Positions 25,294 through 34,586 are shown, counted from the first letter of the stretch. The stretch is DNA of 64,000 nt from Paenibacillus tianmuensis (GCF_900100345.1 NZ_FMTT01000030.1:1-64000); one strand, 5' to 3'. A program made the numbers and translations. The notes: a model not told the origin generated them from the sequence alone.

Positions 25294-27735
25294 ATGAACA
25301 CGCCTTATGTTCCAAAAAAGCAGTGGCTGGAAAGCCGGGAGCAGGAGAAGGGGTCGCTGCTTTTTTATTCGGTGCTCGGATTCGTCCTGTTGTTTCTGTT
25401 CATCGCCCCGTTTCACCAGGGATTGTTTCTGATGTTCTCCTACGAAGCCAAGCCGGGGAACAACATCTTTTACAACTTCCCGCTGTACAGCTCCTATATT
25501 TTTGTTTACATCGCTTTGTTCCTGACTTCGCTGTTTCTGATGACCTCGTTTAAAGCAACCGGCAAGCGGGACATGCTGCTGCTGCTGGTGGTATGGCTCC
25601 TTCCGCTCGCTTATCTCATTCCCGTATTGACCCGTCCGGCGTCCTTGCACTTGGCGCTTCAAGGATGGTACGCCGAGCTCATGTATGCGGCGTTTTTTGT
25701 CATCAGTTGGGCGCTGGCCCGGAACAAAAAAGGGGCGGCCCTCGTTCAATCCGGCATTCTGTATTCGGGGTACGCGCTCGTCATCTACGGGCTGCTGGTC
25801 TGGTACGGCAATATCCAGGCCCAGGGTATCATCATAGCCGACAGCAACGGCATGCGCTTAACGTCTTCCTTTACTTACGCCAACTCGTATGCCGCCTACT
25901 TAATTGCCATCATCCTAGGCGCGTTGTATAGGATCGCCTCTTCCTCCAAATGGGCCGCGGCCGCAGGGAACGCCTTCATTTTGGCGCCGGCTCTGCTGTC
26001 GCTCATCCTGACCTTATCCCGCGGCGGTCTCGTGCTGCTGCCGGTCGTGCTGCTCGCTCTGCTGCCTTTTATCCGCTTGTCCGGGCAAATCGTCATGATA
26101 CTCAATCTGGGTATCGCAGCGGCTGCCGCCTTCATTCTGTCCGGGCCCAGTACGCGGATCGGAGCGGAATTGTTCAAGACCTCGAACGCAGCGCTGTCCG
26201 CGCAGGCTTGGCTGCAATTGGCGGCCGGATCGGTTGTGGTGGCGCTGCTGTCGGCGGTCATTCACAAGTACGTGCCTCCGGCTGTCCAGAAGCTGGAGGA
26301 GAAATTCAAGCTTCGTTATGCCCGGCTCTGGTTCCCGCTGGTGATCGTGCTGGTCGGCGGCATCGGCATCGCGGTCGTGCTGAACAGCCAGTGGGTGCTG
26401 AACCTGCTGCCGGAGAACCTGCAGCAGCGGATAGCAAGCATCAACTTCCAGCAGCACAGCGTGCAGGAGCGGGGGTATTTTTACAAGGATGCGATGCAAA
26501 TCGTAAACGAAGCGCCATTGTTCGGGAAGGGCGGCGGGGCATGGGCCGCGCTGTATCAATCGCACCAAAGCTACGGCTACGCTTCGAACCAGGCTCATAA
26601 CTTTTTGTTCCAGACCTTGACGGATATCGGTTGGGTCGGCGCGCTACTGCTGTTTGCTTTTATCGGCTGCATTGTGTACGTTTACGTGCGCCATGTTATC
26701 AGGCATCACGAGACGGAGGACGGAAGGCGGCATTTCGTTTATTTCATCGTGCTGGCGGCTATCCTTGCTCACAGTTTCATGGACTTCGACTTAAGCTACG
26801 GTTATTTGTCCGCTCTTGTCTTTATAGGCCTGGGAGGGCTGCTGGCGGGCGCTGCTCTGCCGGGGACCAAGGATCAAGAGCGGCCGGTCGCATCGGGAAA
26901 AGCGAAATGGATTTACCCGGGGTTCATCCTGCTGGTCAGCTTGTGCATGCTCATCGTATCCATTCGACTGCTGAAAGCGAACACCGAAGCGGGCAAGGCG
27001 TATAATGAGTTTTCGCAGCAATCCGTCAAACTGGAAAAGTTTATCGGCTTCATCGACAACGCCATGGCGCTTCATTCGACCAATGTGGATTATGCGCTGT
27101 TGAAGATTCGGATTCTGAACGACGTGTACAACCAGACGAAGGACAAGCAGTATCTGCAAGAGGCCCAGCAGCTCGCCACGAGGTTTATGGACAAGGAGCC
27201 TTACGCGCACGGCATCAATGAGTACCGGTACCACTGGGCGGTTCAGGACAATGCCCAGCAGGCGCTGGCGATCGCGAGCGAGTCGATCCCGAAATACCCG
27301 TGGGATATGATGTGGTACGAACGGGCGATGGTGCTTTTGTACGAGCTGGGATACGCTGCGGGAGAGGGGAAGAAGCCGGCGGAACGAGACGCGTATTATC
27401 AAAAAGCCGTCGGTATTTATCAGCACGTGCAGGAAAAACGGGAGTCGCTGAAATCGATTCCGTCTTCGATCAGCGTGCCTCCTTTCGAGATTTCGAAACC
27501 GATGCTTCTGGTTTTGGGGAGAATCTCCTACGACCAAGGCAAGTATACTGAAGCGGCGGATATTTTGCGGCCGGCCTTATCGGACAACATGGATTCCTCG
27601 GTCCATCGGTATATCGCGCGCTGGTACGTGGCGGCGCTGCAGAAGCAGGGCAAGACGGATCAGGCATGGGTGGACAAGCTGGTCGCCAAAGACCCGAACG
27701 AAGCTGAAGAGCTTAAGAAGCTGGCGGGAGCTTGA
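25294..27735 (+). CDS. O-antigen-ligase-like membrane protein with C-terminal repeat domain
   Basis: The 813-residue protein has about twelve membrane segments over residues 25-560. The Wzy/WaaL-type signature region lies around SRGGLVLLPVVLLALLPF and a large extracytoplasmic loop with GYFYKDAMQIVNEAPLFGKGGGAW and SNQAHNFLFQTLTDIGWVG. Residues ~575-813 are soluble and helical (AQQALAIASESIPKYPWD, SYDQGKYTEAADILRPAL), resembling TPR repeats. Proteins of this family polymerise or ligate glycans on the outer face of the membrane. No glycosyltransferase genes are nearby, so the substrate is unclear. Confidence 0.82.
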   Translation: MNTPYVPKKQWLESREQEKGSLLFYSVLGFVLLFLFIAPFHQGLFLMFSYEAKPGNNIFYNFPLYSSYIFVYIALFLTSLFLMTSFKATGKRDMLLLLVVWLLPLAYLIPVLTRPASLHLALQGWYAELMYAAFFVISWALARNKKGAALVQSGILYSGYALVIYGLLVWYGNIQAQGIIIADSNGMRLTSSFTYANSYAAYLIAIILGALYRIASSSKWAAAAGNAFILAPALLSLILTLSRGGLVLLPVVLLALLPFIRLSGQIVMILNLGIAAAAAFILSGPSTRIGAELFKTSNAALSAQAWLQLAAGSVVVALLSAVIHKYVPPAVQKLEEKFKLRYARLWFPLVIVLVGGIGIAVVLNSQWVLNLLPENLQQRIASINFQQHSVQERGYFYKDAMQIVNEAPLFGKGGGAWAALYQSHQSYGYASNQAHNFLFQTLTDIGWVGALLLFAFIGCIVYVYVRHVIRHHETEDGRRHFVYFIVLAAILAHSFMDFDLSYGYLSALVFIGLGGLLAGAALPGTKDQERPVASGKAKWIYPGFILLVSLCMLIVSIRLLKANTEAGKAYNEFSQQSVKLEKFIGFIDNAMALHSTNVDYALLKIRILNDVYNQTKDKQYLQEAQQLATRFMDKEPYAHGINEYRYHWAVQDNAQQALAIASESIPKYPWDMMWYERAMVLLYELGYAAGEGKKPAERDAYYQKAVGIYQHVQEKRESLKSIPSSISVPPFEISKPMLLVLGRISYDQGKYTEAADILRPALSDNMDSSVHRYIARWYVAALQKQGKTDQAWVDKLVAKDPNEAEELKKLAGA

Positions 27736-27878
27736 GGCCGCTGGTCCGGGCCGCTGATCTCGTGCGGTTAATTGACCACTTGTTGGCGGAGTGGTCATCG
27801 CGTACGTTTTCATGTATGGCTGCCGGGCGGATCGGAGACACTACGGGCGAATCCCAAATCCCGGAAGGAGGCGTCCCA

Positions 27879-27971
27879 ATGTCCCGAGACAATGCCAACA
27901 ACAACGGCAAAAAATCGCAGCCCGGCAACAACCGAGACTCGGAAGTAGCGGAGTCCAAAACGAAAAAATAA
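27879..27971 (+). CDS. small hydrophilic protein, 30 residues
   Basis: ATG at 27879 follows AAGGAGG by seven bases. The product (starting MSRDNANNNGKKSQPG) is Asn/Lys/Ser-rich and uncharged-hydrophobic residues are almost absent, like small acid-soluble or stress-type proteins of spore formers, but it matches no family I can name. The frame ends directly before a perfect terminator, which supports its being a real gene. Confidence 0.6.
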   Translation: MSRDNANNNGKKSQPGNNRDSEVAESKTKK

Positions 27972-27981
27972 CGGGACTCCA

Positions 27982-28008
27982 AAGCCAGCCGTTCGCGGCT
28001 GGCTTTTT
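27982..28008 (+). terminator. terminator after the 30-residue gene
   Basis: AAGCCAGCCG and CGGCTGGCTT form a perfect 10-bp stem with a TTCG tetraloop, followed by TTT. Confidence 0.9.
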
Positions 28009-28100
28009 GGTTTAACGAGGAATACGTCATTTGGTAAAATGCGGCGTAAACCGTTATACTGGGAACGTAGGACAACCTTTCATTAGTTGGAGGAATTTTA

Positions 28101-29339
28101 ATGAGTACATTTGCCCAAAAATTGGAAAAATATGCAACGCTGGCTGTTCGGGTAGGCGCCAATGTCCAACAGGGACAAACGGTGGTCGTCACGGCTCCGG
28201 TCGCCGCTGCGGAGCTGGTGCGGCTTGTCGCCGTCAAGGCTTATGAGGCTGGCGCGAAGAATGTCATGGTGGAGTGGAACGACGAGGAACTGACGCGGAT
28301 CAAATACAAGATGGCGCCGATGGAAGCATTCCACGAATTTCCGATGTGGAAGGCGCAGGGCTTGCAGGAGCTGGCGGAGAACGATGCGGCCTTTATTCAA
28401 TTTTACGGACCGAATCCCGACCTGCTCAAGGACGTCGACCCGGAGCGGGTCTCCACGGCGAACAAAACGAGTTCTATCGCATTGAAAGGGTACCGCAGCC
28501 AACTGATGGCGCACCGCGCGTCTTGGACGCTGATGGCTTACGCAACCCCCGAATGGGCGTCGAAAATATTTCCCGATTTCTCGCCGGAGGCCGCTCTCGA
28601 TGCATTGTGGGAGCGTATTTTCGAAGCGACCCGCGTGAACGCGGACGATCCTGTCGAGGCTTGGAAGGAGCATAATGCCCGCCTGGCCCGGACCGTGAGT
28701 TACTTGAACGATAAACGGTACAAGCAGCTCGTATACGAAGCGTCGGGCACGAGCTTGACCGTGGACCTTCCGGAGAAGCACCTCTGGCTCGGCGGCGCGA
28801 AAGAGAATGCCAAGGACGCTCCCTTCAACCCCAACTTGCCGACGGAGGAAGTGTTCACGATGCCCCGGCACGACGGCGTCAACGGCGTCGTTCGCAGCAC
28901 GAAGCCGCTTAATTATGGGGGCCAGCTGATCGAAGGGTTCTGTCTGACGTTCAAGGACGGCAAAGTCGTCGATTTCTCGGCGGACAAAGGCTACGAGATG
29001 CTGAAGCGGCTGCTCGATACGGACGAGGGAGCGCGCAAGCTTGGCGAGGTCGCCTTGGTTCCGCACGAATCGCCGATCTCCAATACGAATCTGATCTTTT
29101 ACAACACGCTGTTTGACGAGAACGCATCGAGCCATTTCGCCCTCGGACAAGCGTATCCGGTCAATCTGGACGGCGGTACGGAGATGAAGGAAGAGGAATT
29201 TTCCCGGCACGGGGCGAACAGCAGTCTTGTGCACGTCGATTTCATGATCGGCTCGGCTGACATGAACATCGACGGGATTACGCAGGACGGCGTACGGGAG
29301 CCGGTATTCCGCTCCGGCAACTGGGCGCTGCCCGTCTAA
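28101..29339 (+). CDS. M29-family metal-dependent aminopeptidase
   Basis: The 412-residue cytoplasmic enzyme matches thermophilic-type aminopeptidases (AmpS/AmpT/PepS). Metal-ligand regions are visible: EGFCLTFKDG, EVALVPHESPISN, ASSHFALGQAY and SSLVHVDFMIGS. Length (~410) fits the family. It removes N-terminal residues from peptides using Co or Zn. GGAGG lies nine bases before the ATG, and the gene stands alone between two terminators. Confidence 0.94.
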   Translation: MSTFAQKLEKYATLAVRVGANVQQGQTVVVTAPVAAAELVRLVAVKAYEAGAKNVMVEWNDEELTRIKYKMAPMEAFHEFPMWKAQGLQELAENDAAFIQFYGPNPDLLKDVDPERVSTANKTSSIALKGYRSQLMAHRASWTLMAYATPEWASKIFPDFSPEAALDALWERIFEATRVNADDPVEAWKEHNARLARTVSYLNDKRYKQLVYEASGTSLTVDLPEKHLWLGGAKENAKDAPFNPNLPTEEVFTMPRHDGVNGVVRSTKPLNYGGQLIEGFCLTFKDGKVVDFSADKGYEMLKRLLDTDEGARKLGEVALVPHESPISNTNLIFYNTLFDENASSHFALGQAYPVNLDGGTEMKEEEFSRHGANSSLVHVDFMIGSADMNIDGITQDGVREPVFRSGNWALPV

Positions 29340-29344
29340 AAAGC

Positions 29345-29383
29345 AAAACGGAGCAAGGCGCCGAGGCGCTTCGCTCCGTTTTT
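29345..29383 (+). terminator. terminator after the aminopeptidase gene
   Basis: AAAACGGAGC pairs with GCTCCGTTTT around a GGCGCCGAGGCGC inner region, followed by T-rich sequence. Confidence 0.85.
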
Positions 29384-29481
29384 GTATTCCGTTGATCGAC
29401 TATATAAATTTTCGCAACTATGGCTTCGCATCAACCTTGATAAACGCGCCGGTCCCTGTAAGACAAGGACGGCGCAGCCGT

Positions 29482-30069
29482 TTATTCCGGTGAATGGGGT
29501 TGCGTTTGTTTTTTTTGCATGGAGTAGCATTTGCGGCATACCGGCAAATAGCTTTCGTTGCCGCCGATTTGAATCTGCGCGCCCTCAAATACCGGCTTGC
29601 CGTCGGCCAGGCGCATATTCATCGTCGCTTTGCGGTCACAGTACCAGCAGACCGTCTTGATTTCCTCGATTTTGTCCGCCAGCGCCAACAGATGATAGCT
29701 GCCCTCGAACAGTTGGCCGAGAAAATCCGCCCGCAGCCCGTACGCAATGACGGGAATGCCCAGCGTATCCGCGATTTCCGTAAGCTGCAGCACCTGCTGC
29801 TTGTTCAGAAACTGCGCTTCGTCGATCAGAATGCAGTTCGGCCGCTCAGCCGCCGCCATTCCGATCATGTCGAGGCTGTCGTCAATGACAATGCCGTCCT
29901 TCTTCATCCCGATGCGGGAAGCGACGACGCCAACCCCGTCCCGGTTATCGACCGCAGGGGTGAAGAGCAGCACTTTCTTTCCTTGCTCCTCGTAATTGTG
30001 TGCGACGCGCAGTACTTCGATCGACTTGCCGCTGTTCATCGTTCCGTAACGAAAATATAGCTTGGCCAC
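29482..30069 (-). CDS. tdk: thymidine kinase
   Basis: The 195-residue type II thymidine kinase has the P-loop GTMNSGKS, Walker B region CILIDEAQFLN, and the zinc ligands C-WY-C and C-RK-C in the C-terminal lasso domain (GGNESYLPVCRKCYSM). It phosphorylates thymidine to dTMP for nucleotide salvage in the cytoplasm. It is monocistronic on the minus strand. Length and motifs are as expected. Confidence 0.96.
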   Translation of the reverse strand: MAKLYFRYGTMNSGKSIEVLRVAHNYEEQGKKVLLFTPAVDNRDGVGVVASRIGMKKDGIVIDDSLDMIGMAAAERPNCILIDEAQFLNKQQVLQLTEIADTLGIPVIAYGLRADFLGQLFEGSYHLLALADKIEEIKTVCWYCDRKATMNMRLADGKPVFEGAQIQIGGNESYLPVCRKCYSMQKKQTQPHSPE

Positions 30070-30425
30070 GCCTCTAGTCCGCCTCTCCCTGAGAAATCAT
30101 GAAGATTATCATAGCACAAGTTGAGGGGGAGGTACAGGTTTTGATCTGAGGATTATTGATCCAGATATAAGTTATAATGTATAATTATGGTCGTCGAAGA
30201 ATTGCAGATGAAGGGGGTTCGTATGATCTATAGAGCAAAATTGCCGCTACTCAGAGTAAGTACCTCGCCAATTATACTCAGGGATGAAATGGGGAACTGA
30301 AATATTAAAGCCCAAGTGGTTTGTTTGACTGGACTGAAAAAACGGCTTATATCCGAATCTTCCCTACGCTTCCGGCGGCGCTTCCCGTATGATGGTTCTA
30401 TAGACTAACGCGAGGAGGAACCGCT
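30070..30425. other. intergenic region, AT-rich, with one possible small frame
   Basis: The stretch holds TATAAT-like sequences near 30172-30186. Apart from the candidate 25-codon frame at 30223-30300 nothing is recognised; no riboswitch or terminator is evident. Confidence 0.3.
30223..30300 (+). CDS. candidate 25-residue peptide
   Basis: ATG at 30223 follows AAGGGGG by five bases, and the frame encodes MIYRAKLPLLRVSTSPIILR plus five more residues. TATAAT-like boxes lie about 40-50 bases upstream. No homology is claimed; the case rests only on the strong ribosome binding site. Confidence 0.25.
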   Translation: MIYRAKLPLLRVSTSPIILRDEMGN

Positions 30426-30884
30426 TTGAGGAACGCGCCGAAGGTAAGATTCGAAGCCATTCATCAGGACAATTGGGAAGATTGCGTGAAGCTGGAGGTG
30501 AAGGAGGAGCAGCGGAAGATGGTGGCGCCCAACTGGTATTCGATTATTCAAGCCGCCTACGACAAAACGTACACGCCACTTTCCATTTATCACGAAGACA
30601 CGATGGTTGGCTTTTTCATGTACGGTAAGGACCCGGAAGACGAACTGTACTGGATTGTGCGGCTGATGATCGATAAAAGATTTCAAGGCCGGGGCTACGG
30701 CGAGGCTGCGATTCGGCTGGGCCTAGAGCTGATCGAGCGTCTGGAGGATTGCAGCCCCGAGATCGTCATCAGCTATGTGCCGGACAATGAAGCGGCCGGA
30801 AAGCTGTATAAGCGCGTCGGCTTCGTGCCGACCGGACGGATCGTCGAAGGGGAGACGGAAGCGAGATATAAGGTTTTGAGATGA
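30426..30884 (+). CDS. GNAT-family N-acetyltransferase (BltD/spermidine acetyltransferase-like)
   Basis: The 152-residue GNAT protein has the acetyl-CoA loop DKRFQGRGYGEAAIRLGLE and the C-terminal NEAAGKLYKRVGFVPTGR motif. The N-terminal half (VKEEQRKMVAPNWYSIIQAAY) resembles BltD-type spermine/spermidine acetyltransferases, which use acetyl-CoA to acetylate polyamines; substrate is inferred. TTG start has GAGGAGG eight bases upstream. Confidence 0.88.
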   Translation: MRNAPKVRFEAIHQDNWEDCVKLEVKEEQRKMVAPNWYSIIQAAYDKTYTPLSIYHEDTMVGFFMYGKDPEDELYWIVRLMIDKRFQGRGYGEAAIRLGLELIERLEDCSPEIVISYVPDNEAAGKLYKRVGFVPTGRIVEGETEARYKVLR

Positions 30885-30909
30885 GCGTGGCCGGACGTTC
30901 GCGCACACG

Positions 30910-30942
30910 AAGGCTCCCTTATCGTCGGATAAAGGAGCCTTT
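30910..30942. terminator. bidirectional terminator
   Basis: AAGGCTCC-CTTATC pairs with GATAA-AGGAGCCTT. It lies between the GNAT gene and the convergent kinase gene. Confidence 0.8.
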
Positions 30943-30966
30943 GCTTGTGGCAGGTTCTTACGTGCT

Positions 30967-32799
30967 TTAAACCGGTAACGTAACCGTCACGGTCGTTCCC
31001 ACGCCGGCTTCGCTTGTGATGGCCATGCGGCCTTTATGCTCGGTGACGATTTTTTGGCTTACCATCAGACCGAGGCCCGAGCCGTTTTCTTTCGTCGTAT
31101 AGAAGGGCTCGCTGATCCGCAGTAGCAGCTCGGCGGGAATGCCGTCGCCCTCGTCCCGGAAGGTGATCGCGAGCGTGCCCGGATCGGCCAAGACCGCCAC
31201 AATCTCCACGGTTCCGCCCAGTGGCATCGCTTCGACGGCGTTTTTTACGATATTGATGAACAGCTGCTTCAATTGATTCTCTTCACAACGAACCGCAGGC
31301 AGGTCCGGTTTGATCCACGTCTTGAAATGGACGCTGTTCAGATTCGCTTGCGCTTCCAAGAGGGAGAGGACATCGGCGAGAATGGGGCCAATTTGCTTAT
31401 AATGGAAGATGGCCGCTCTAGGCTTGGCCAGCAGCAGCATTTCGCTGATGATGTGCTCGATGCGCGTGAGCTCCGACGACATGATGTCCAAGTACTGCTC
31501 CTTGTAATGTCCGGCCGTCTTCATAAACTGCGTAAAACCTTTCAACGAGGTCAGCGGGTTGCGGATTTCATGGGCAATGCCGACGGCGAGCTGCCCGGCG
31601 ACCGACAGCTTCTCCGAGTTGCGTAGCAGCTCCTCGGTAGCTTTGCTCTCGCTAATATCCCGCCCGATAATAAAGACCCCGGTAATGTCCTGATCCTTAC
31701 CGACAACGGGGGAGATTGTGAGGCTTATATCGAGCGGCGTGCCGTCCTTGCGCATGCGCTTCGTTTCGTAGCTGGAGATTTGTTTGCCTTGCAGCGCTTT
31801 GCGGAACAGCAGCTCCGACTCGATCCATAGCTCCTCTGGCACGTTCGGCGGACGCTCGCCGATCAGCTCCGCTTCGCTATAGCCGAACAAGTCGATGAAC
31901 GCTTTGTTCACCTTGGTCAGCCGGAGGTCCGCGTCGAGAATCGCAATGGTGTCCGCAGCATACTCAATCATGGAATCAAGCTGCTGCTTGGTCGCACGGA
32001 GCGTCTCTTCCTGTTCCTTGTGCCGGGTAATATCCCGGATAAAGACGGACAAGCCGGGCTTGCACGGATAGCAGCTGACTTCCAGCCATTTTTTGACCAA
32101 TGGATAATAACCCTGATAAAAGACGGGGACCGCTTCCTCTATCGCCCTCCAGCATGCTTTGTAAAAACCCGCGCCAAGCCACTCCGACGCCATGCCCCGA
32201 ATGCCGTGTCCGAGCAGCTCCTCCCGCCTGAGCTGCAGGAGCTGCTCGGCGTTCCGGTTCACATAAACGAGCTCTCCGCTTCGATTCAGCATAATATAGG
32301 CGTCGGCAAACGTTTCGAGGAGGGACGTCATGCGGATGAGCGATTCCTGAAGCGCACTTTCGGCAACTTTTTGTGCGGTGATATTCTGGGTTTGCATATA
32401 TATGTAAGCTGGTCCGTCGCTGCCGTCCTTAAGTTCGACCGCATAAACGTTCATCCATAAGGGTTGTCCGTCCGCGCTTAGCCAGCGTATCTCGGTTTCG
32501 TAACGGGAAAGCTGGCCTGATACGAGCTGGCTCATATGGTGCATGCACAGGAGAAGCTCCCCGGGATGCACCAAGGCCTGAAGATTCATACGCTCCAGTT
32601 CTTCCGTCCTGTAACCGAGCTTCTTGCCAAGCGATTCGCTGGCCATCAGCATGTTGCAGTCCTGATCAAGCAGGAGGGAGCCGGTGTGGGGACTGGCGAA
32701 GCTTTTCAGCGCCAGGTCGACAAACATTCGTGAAAAAGTCCCATCCGCTGTGGTTTTCAATTGCTCCGGGACGGATGGCGATGCGAGCAAATCGTTCAT
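30967..32799 (-). CDS. PAS-domain sensor histidine kinase (sporulation-kinase-like)
   Basis: The ~610-residue kinase has no membrane segment. It has three PAS domains (about residues 30-150, 155-270 and 285-400, the last with PVVGKDQDITGVFIIGRDIS), then HisKA with VAGQLAVGIAHEIRNPLTSL and HATPase with NAVEAMPLGG, DEGDGIP and GSGLGLMVSQKIV. Cytosolic PAS kinases of this build include KinA/KinE of the Spo0A phosphorelay; no response regulator is adjacent, consistent with an orphan phosphorelay kinase. ATG at 32799 is chosen because GGAGGGAG lies eight bases upstream. Confidence 0.9.
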   Translation of the reverse strand: MNDLLASPSVPEQLKTTADGTFSRMFVDLALKSFASPHTGSLLLDQDCNMLMASESLGKKLGYRTEELERMNLQALVHPGELLLCMHHMSQLVSGQLSRYETEIRWLSADGQPLWMNVYAVELKDGSDGPAYIYMQTQNITAQKVAESALQESLIRMTSLLETFADAYIMLNRSGELVYVNRNAEQLLQLRREELLGHGIRGMASEWLGAGFYKACWRAIEEAVPVFYQGYYPLVKKWLEVSCYPCKPGLSVFIRDITRHKEQEETLRATKQQLDSMIEYAADTIAILDADLRLTKVNKAFIDLFGYSEAELIGERPPNVPEELWIESELLFRKALQGKQISSYETKRMRKDGTPLDISLTISPVVGKDQDITGVFIIGRDISESKATEELLRNSEKLSVAGQLAVGIAHEIRNPLTSLKGFTQFMKTAGHYKEQYLDIMSSELTRIEHIISEMLLLAKPRAAIFHYKQIGPILADVLSLLEAQANLNSVHFKTWIKPDLPAVRCEENQLKQLFINIVKNAVEAMPLGGTVEIVAVLADPGTLAITFRDEGDGIPAELLLRISEPFYTTKENGSGLGLMVSQKIVTEHKGRMAITSEAGVGTTVTVTLPV

Positions 32800-32874
32800 G
32801 AATGAGACTCCCTCCACTTTTTTAGGCTGAAAGTTAACATTCGTCAAAAATGAACACAATCCCTTTTTTTGAAT

Positions 32875-32980
32875 TGCTATAATAAGAATCGGATGGTAAT
32901 ATAAAACATAATGAGCATCAGGGATTTCATAGAATTGTCACATCTGGACGTAGACTGAAGGAGCTATCCCTCTTTTTTTG
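32875..32980 (+). ncRNA. candidate small RNA or short transcript
   Basis: An extended -10 element TGCTATAAT (32875-32883) is followed about 85 bases later by a hairpin whose outer arms are AGGGAT (32920-32925) and ATCCCT (32966-32971), with possible inner TTCA/TGAA pairing and a run of seven T at 32973-32979. No ribosome binding site or reading frame fits between. The -35 region is poor. This could be a small RNA divergent from the kinase gene. Confidence 0.35.
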
Positions 32981-33112
32981 TGAACATAACTTCATCTCTA
33001 TAAAGCACCACCTTTTTTGCCCAAAATCCGAAATGAAAGGTTTCGCGAGGCGGCGAGAGAGGCGGAATGGTATTTTATGGGTTTCAAGAACCTGTCACGA
33101 AGACAACGAAAT

Positions 33113-33150
33113 AAAGGGCGAACGGCGTCGAAGGACGCAGTCGCCCTTTT
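33113..33150. terminator. strong hairpin without an obvious upstream gene
   Basis: AAAGGGCGA (33113-33121) pairs with TCGCCCTTT (33141-33149), with inner GGCGTC/GACGC pairing. No protein gene ends immediately upstream on either strand; only a 15-codon frame (33069-33116) ends at it. Confidence 0.6.
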
Positions 33151-33227
33151 CGCAGCTTTACGGCAGGTGTCGTTTTGATGTCCGGACATGTCGTTTTTAG
33201 TCATATATAATAGGAGGCGGAAGTCCA

Positions 33228-33596
33228 ATGGTGGGAAAGGACTCGAAAAGCTTGTTATCGCCGCAGGAGCTCGAAGCATTGACGCATCGCCCTGAAGGAA
33301 ATGGAGCGGGAAGCGACGGGCGTGCGGAGTTGGAGAGCGAACTGGAGCGGCTTCGTCTCGAAACGGCCCGGTTGGACCTGACGGTCGCCCGGCTTATCGA
33401 ACGGGTGGAGCAGCTGGAGCTCTGGCTGGAAAGCCACTCCGCGTACGAAGCGGTCGGGGGCGTCTCCGAGGCGTCCGCGGCAGGCGAATGGAATGCGCGG
33501 GAAACCGCTGCCGCGAAATCCGTTACGGCCCCACCCGCCCCGGAGGAGCCGACGCTTTCCCGGGTGAGAACGTACGGCCGCAAAAAGCGTTCCTAG
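33228..33596 (+). CDS. coiled-coil protein of unknown function
   Basis: The 122-residue soluble protein has a central heptad-like helix (about residues 33-70, ELERLRLETARLDLTVARL) flanked by low-complexity Ala/Glu/Ser segments and a basic C terminus (YGRKKRS). No domain is recognised. TAGGAGG lies nine bases before ATG. It faces the lipoprotein gene convergently. Confidence 0.6.
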   Translation: MVGKDSKSLLSPQELEALTHRPEGNGAGSDGRAELESELERLRLETARLDLTVARLIERVEQLELWLESHSAYEAVGGVSEASAAGEWNARETAAAKSVTAPPAPEEPTLSRVRTYGRKKRS

Positions 33597-33673
33597 GGAA
33601 AGCGGACTACCTTTCGCGGCCGTTACCCGGAACCGGGAGCTGCGGAATCCTCAGAAACCGAAGAGGATCGCCA

Positions 33674-34414
33674 CTACGACTGCGGCATCCGCGGCGTCAG
33701 GAACCGGCCGATTTCCTCCGGCAGCAGCTCCGTGTCCGACGGATGGAAGTAATAGTTGTTGTCGTCGCGGAACAAGCTCTGCTTATGCGCGACCGGCTCG
33801 CCGGTTTGAAACACGATGCGGTACTCTTTCGGGTCTCCGCCGTTCACGACCGGCCGGTAGTTTTCTTTCTTTTGCCCGTGTCCAAGCAGCTCCATGAACA
33901 GCCCGCTATCGGCTCTTTCGAGCGAACGGAACCGCTGCCAGGCGTCCGCTTGCTTGGAATAGACATACACGTCGATTCGTGTCACCCGCCCGGCCGGAAC
34001 GTCCTTGTAGCTCCAGGTGTGGGCAAGCTTGCCCTCTGCGTTTTTTGCGCTGTACAGCTTGTAGCCGCCCACTTCGTTGTCCGCCTTGGCGGCAATCAGC
34101 GAATGGTCCGGGTACCCTTTGACGGCATAAAGGCGCGTGCCTTCCTTTAAAAACGCCGCATCCCCGTCCTTCGTCGCATAGCTCGGGTTGGTGACGGCTC
34201 CCTCGACCCTGAACTTCACGGTGCCGACAACCTCATCCGTCACGGCGTCCGGGGAGGCGGCCACCGCTTCATAAACCCTGTTATATTCCTTTCCGTTCAG
34301 CTTGACGAAATCCACCCAATCGATAACGGTATTTCCCGTCTTCCATGGGTCCGTTTTGGCATTGCAGGCAGGCAGTACGAGTAGCAGCAGGCAGAGCAGC
34401 AAACGCCAAACCAT
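33674..34414 (-). CDS. lipoprotein of unknown function
   Basis: The 246-residue product has a lipoprotein signal peptide (WRLLLCLLLLVLPAC, Cys at about 16). The mature part contains VDFVKLNGKEYNRVYEA and TRLYAVKGYPDHSLIAAK, repeats seen in several unassigned Bacillales lipoproteins. ATG at 34414 is preferred because AAAGGAAG lies eight bases upstream; the frame is open further but lacks signal-like sequence. It is predicted to be anchored on the outer face of the membrane. Role unknown. Confidence 0.68.
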   Translation of the reverse strand: MVWRLLLCLLLLVLPACNAKTDPWKTGNTVIDWVDFVKLNGKEYNRVYEAVAASPDAVTDEVVGTVKFRVEGAVTNPSYATKDGDAAFLKEGTRLYAVKGYPDHSLIAAKADNEVGGYKLYSAKNAEGKLAHTWSYKDVPAGRVTRIDVYVYSKQADAWQRFRSLERADSGLFMELLGHGQKKENYRPVVNGGDPKEYRIVFQTGEPVAHKQSLFRDDNNYYFHPSDTELLPEEIGRFLTPRMPQS

Positions 34415-34586
34415 CGTTGTCACTTCCTTTCGTACCGGGCAAAGTGTGTAATGTAATGGACGCATGCCTTCGTCCGAAAGTTGCGCAGCGGCAAGAGCGA
34501 AGGCGTCCCCTACAAAACCTTTACCCGGCTGTAGCCGCAATAAAACCGGCCGGGGCCTTGGAATAAAGGCGCCGTCGGTGAACCGT

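Noticed and set aside
28098-29234. 378-codon open frame antisense to the aminopeptidase gene
   Set aside because: No motif or ribosome binding site; the plus-strand M29 enzyme explains the DNA.
33069-33116. 15-codon frame ending at the hairpin near 33113
   Set aside because: A weak ribosome binding site and no sequence feature beyond its position; too short to support as a gene.
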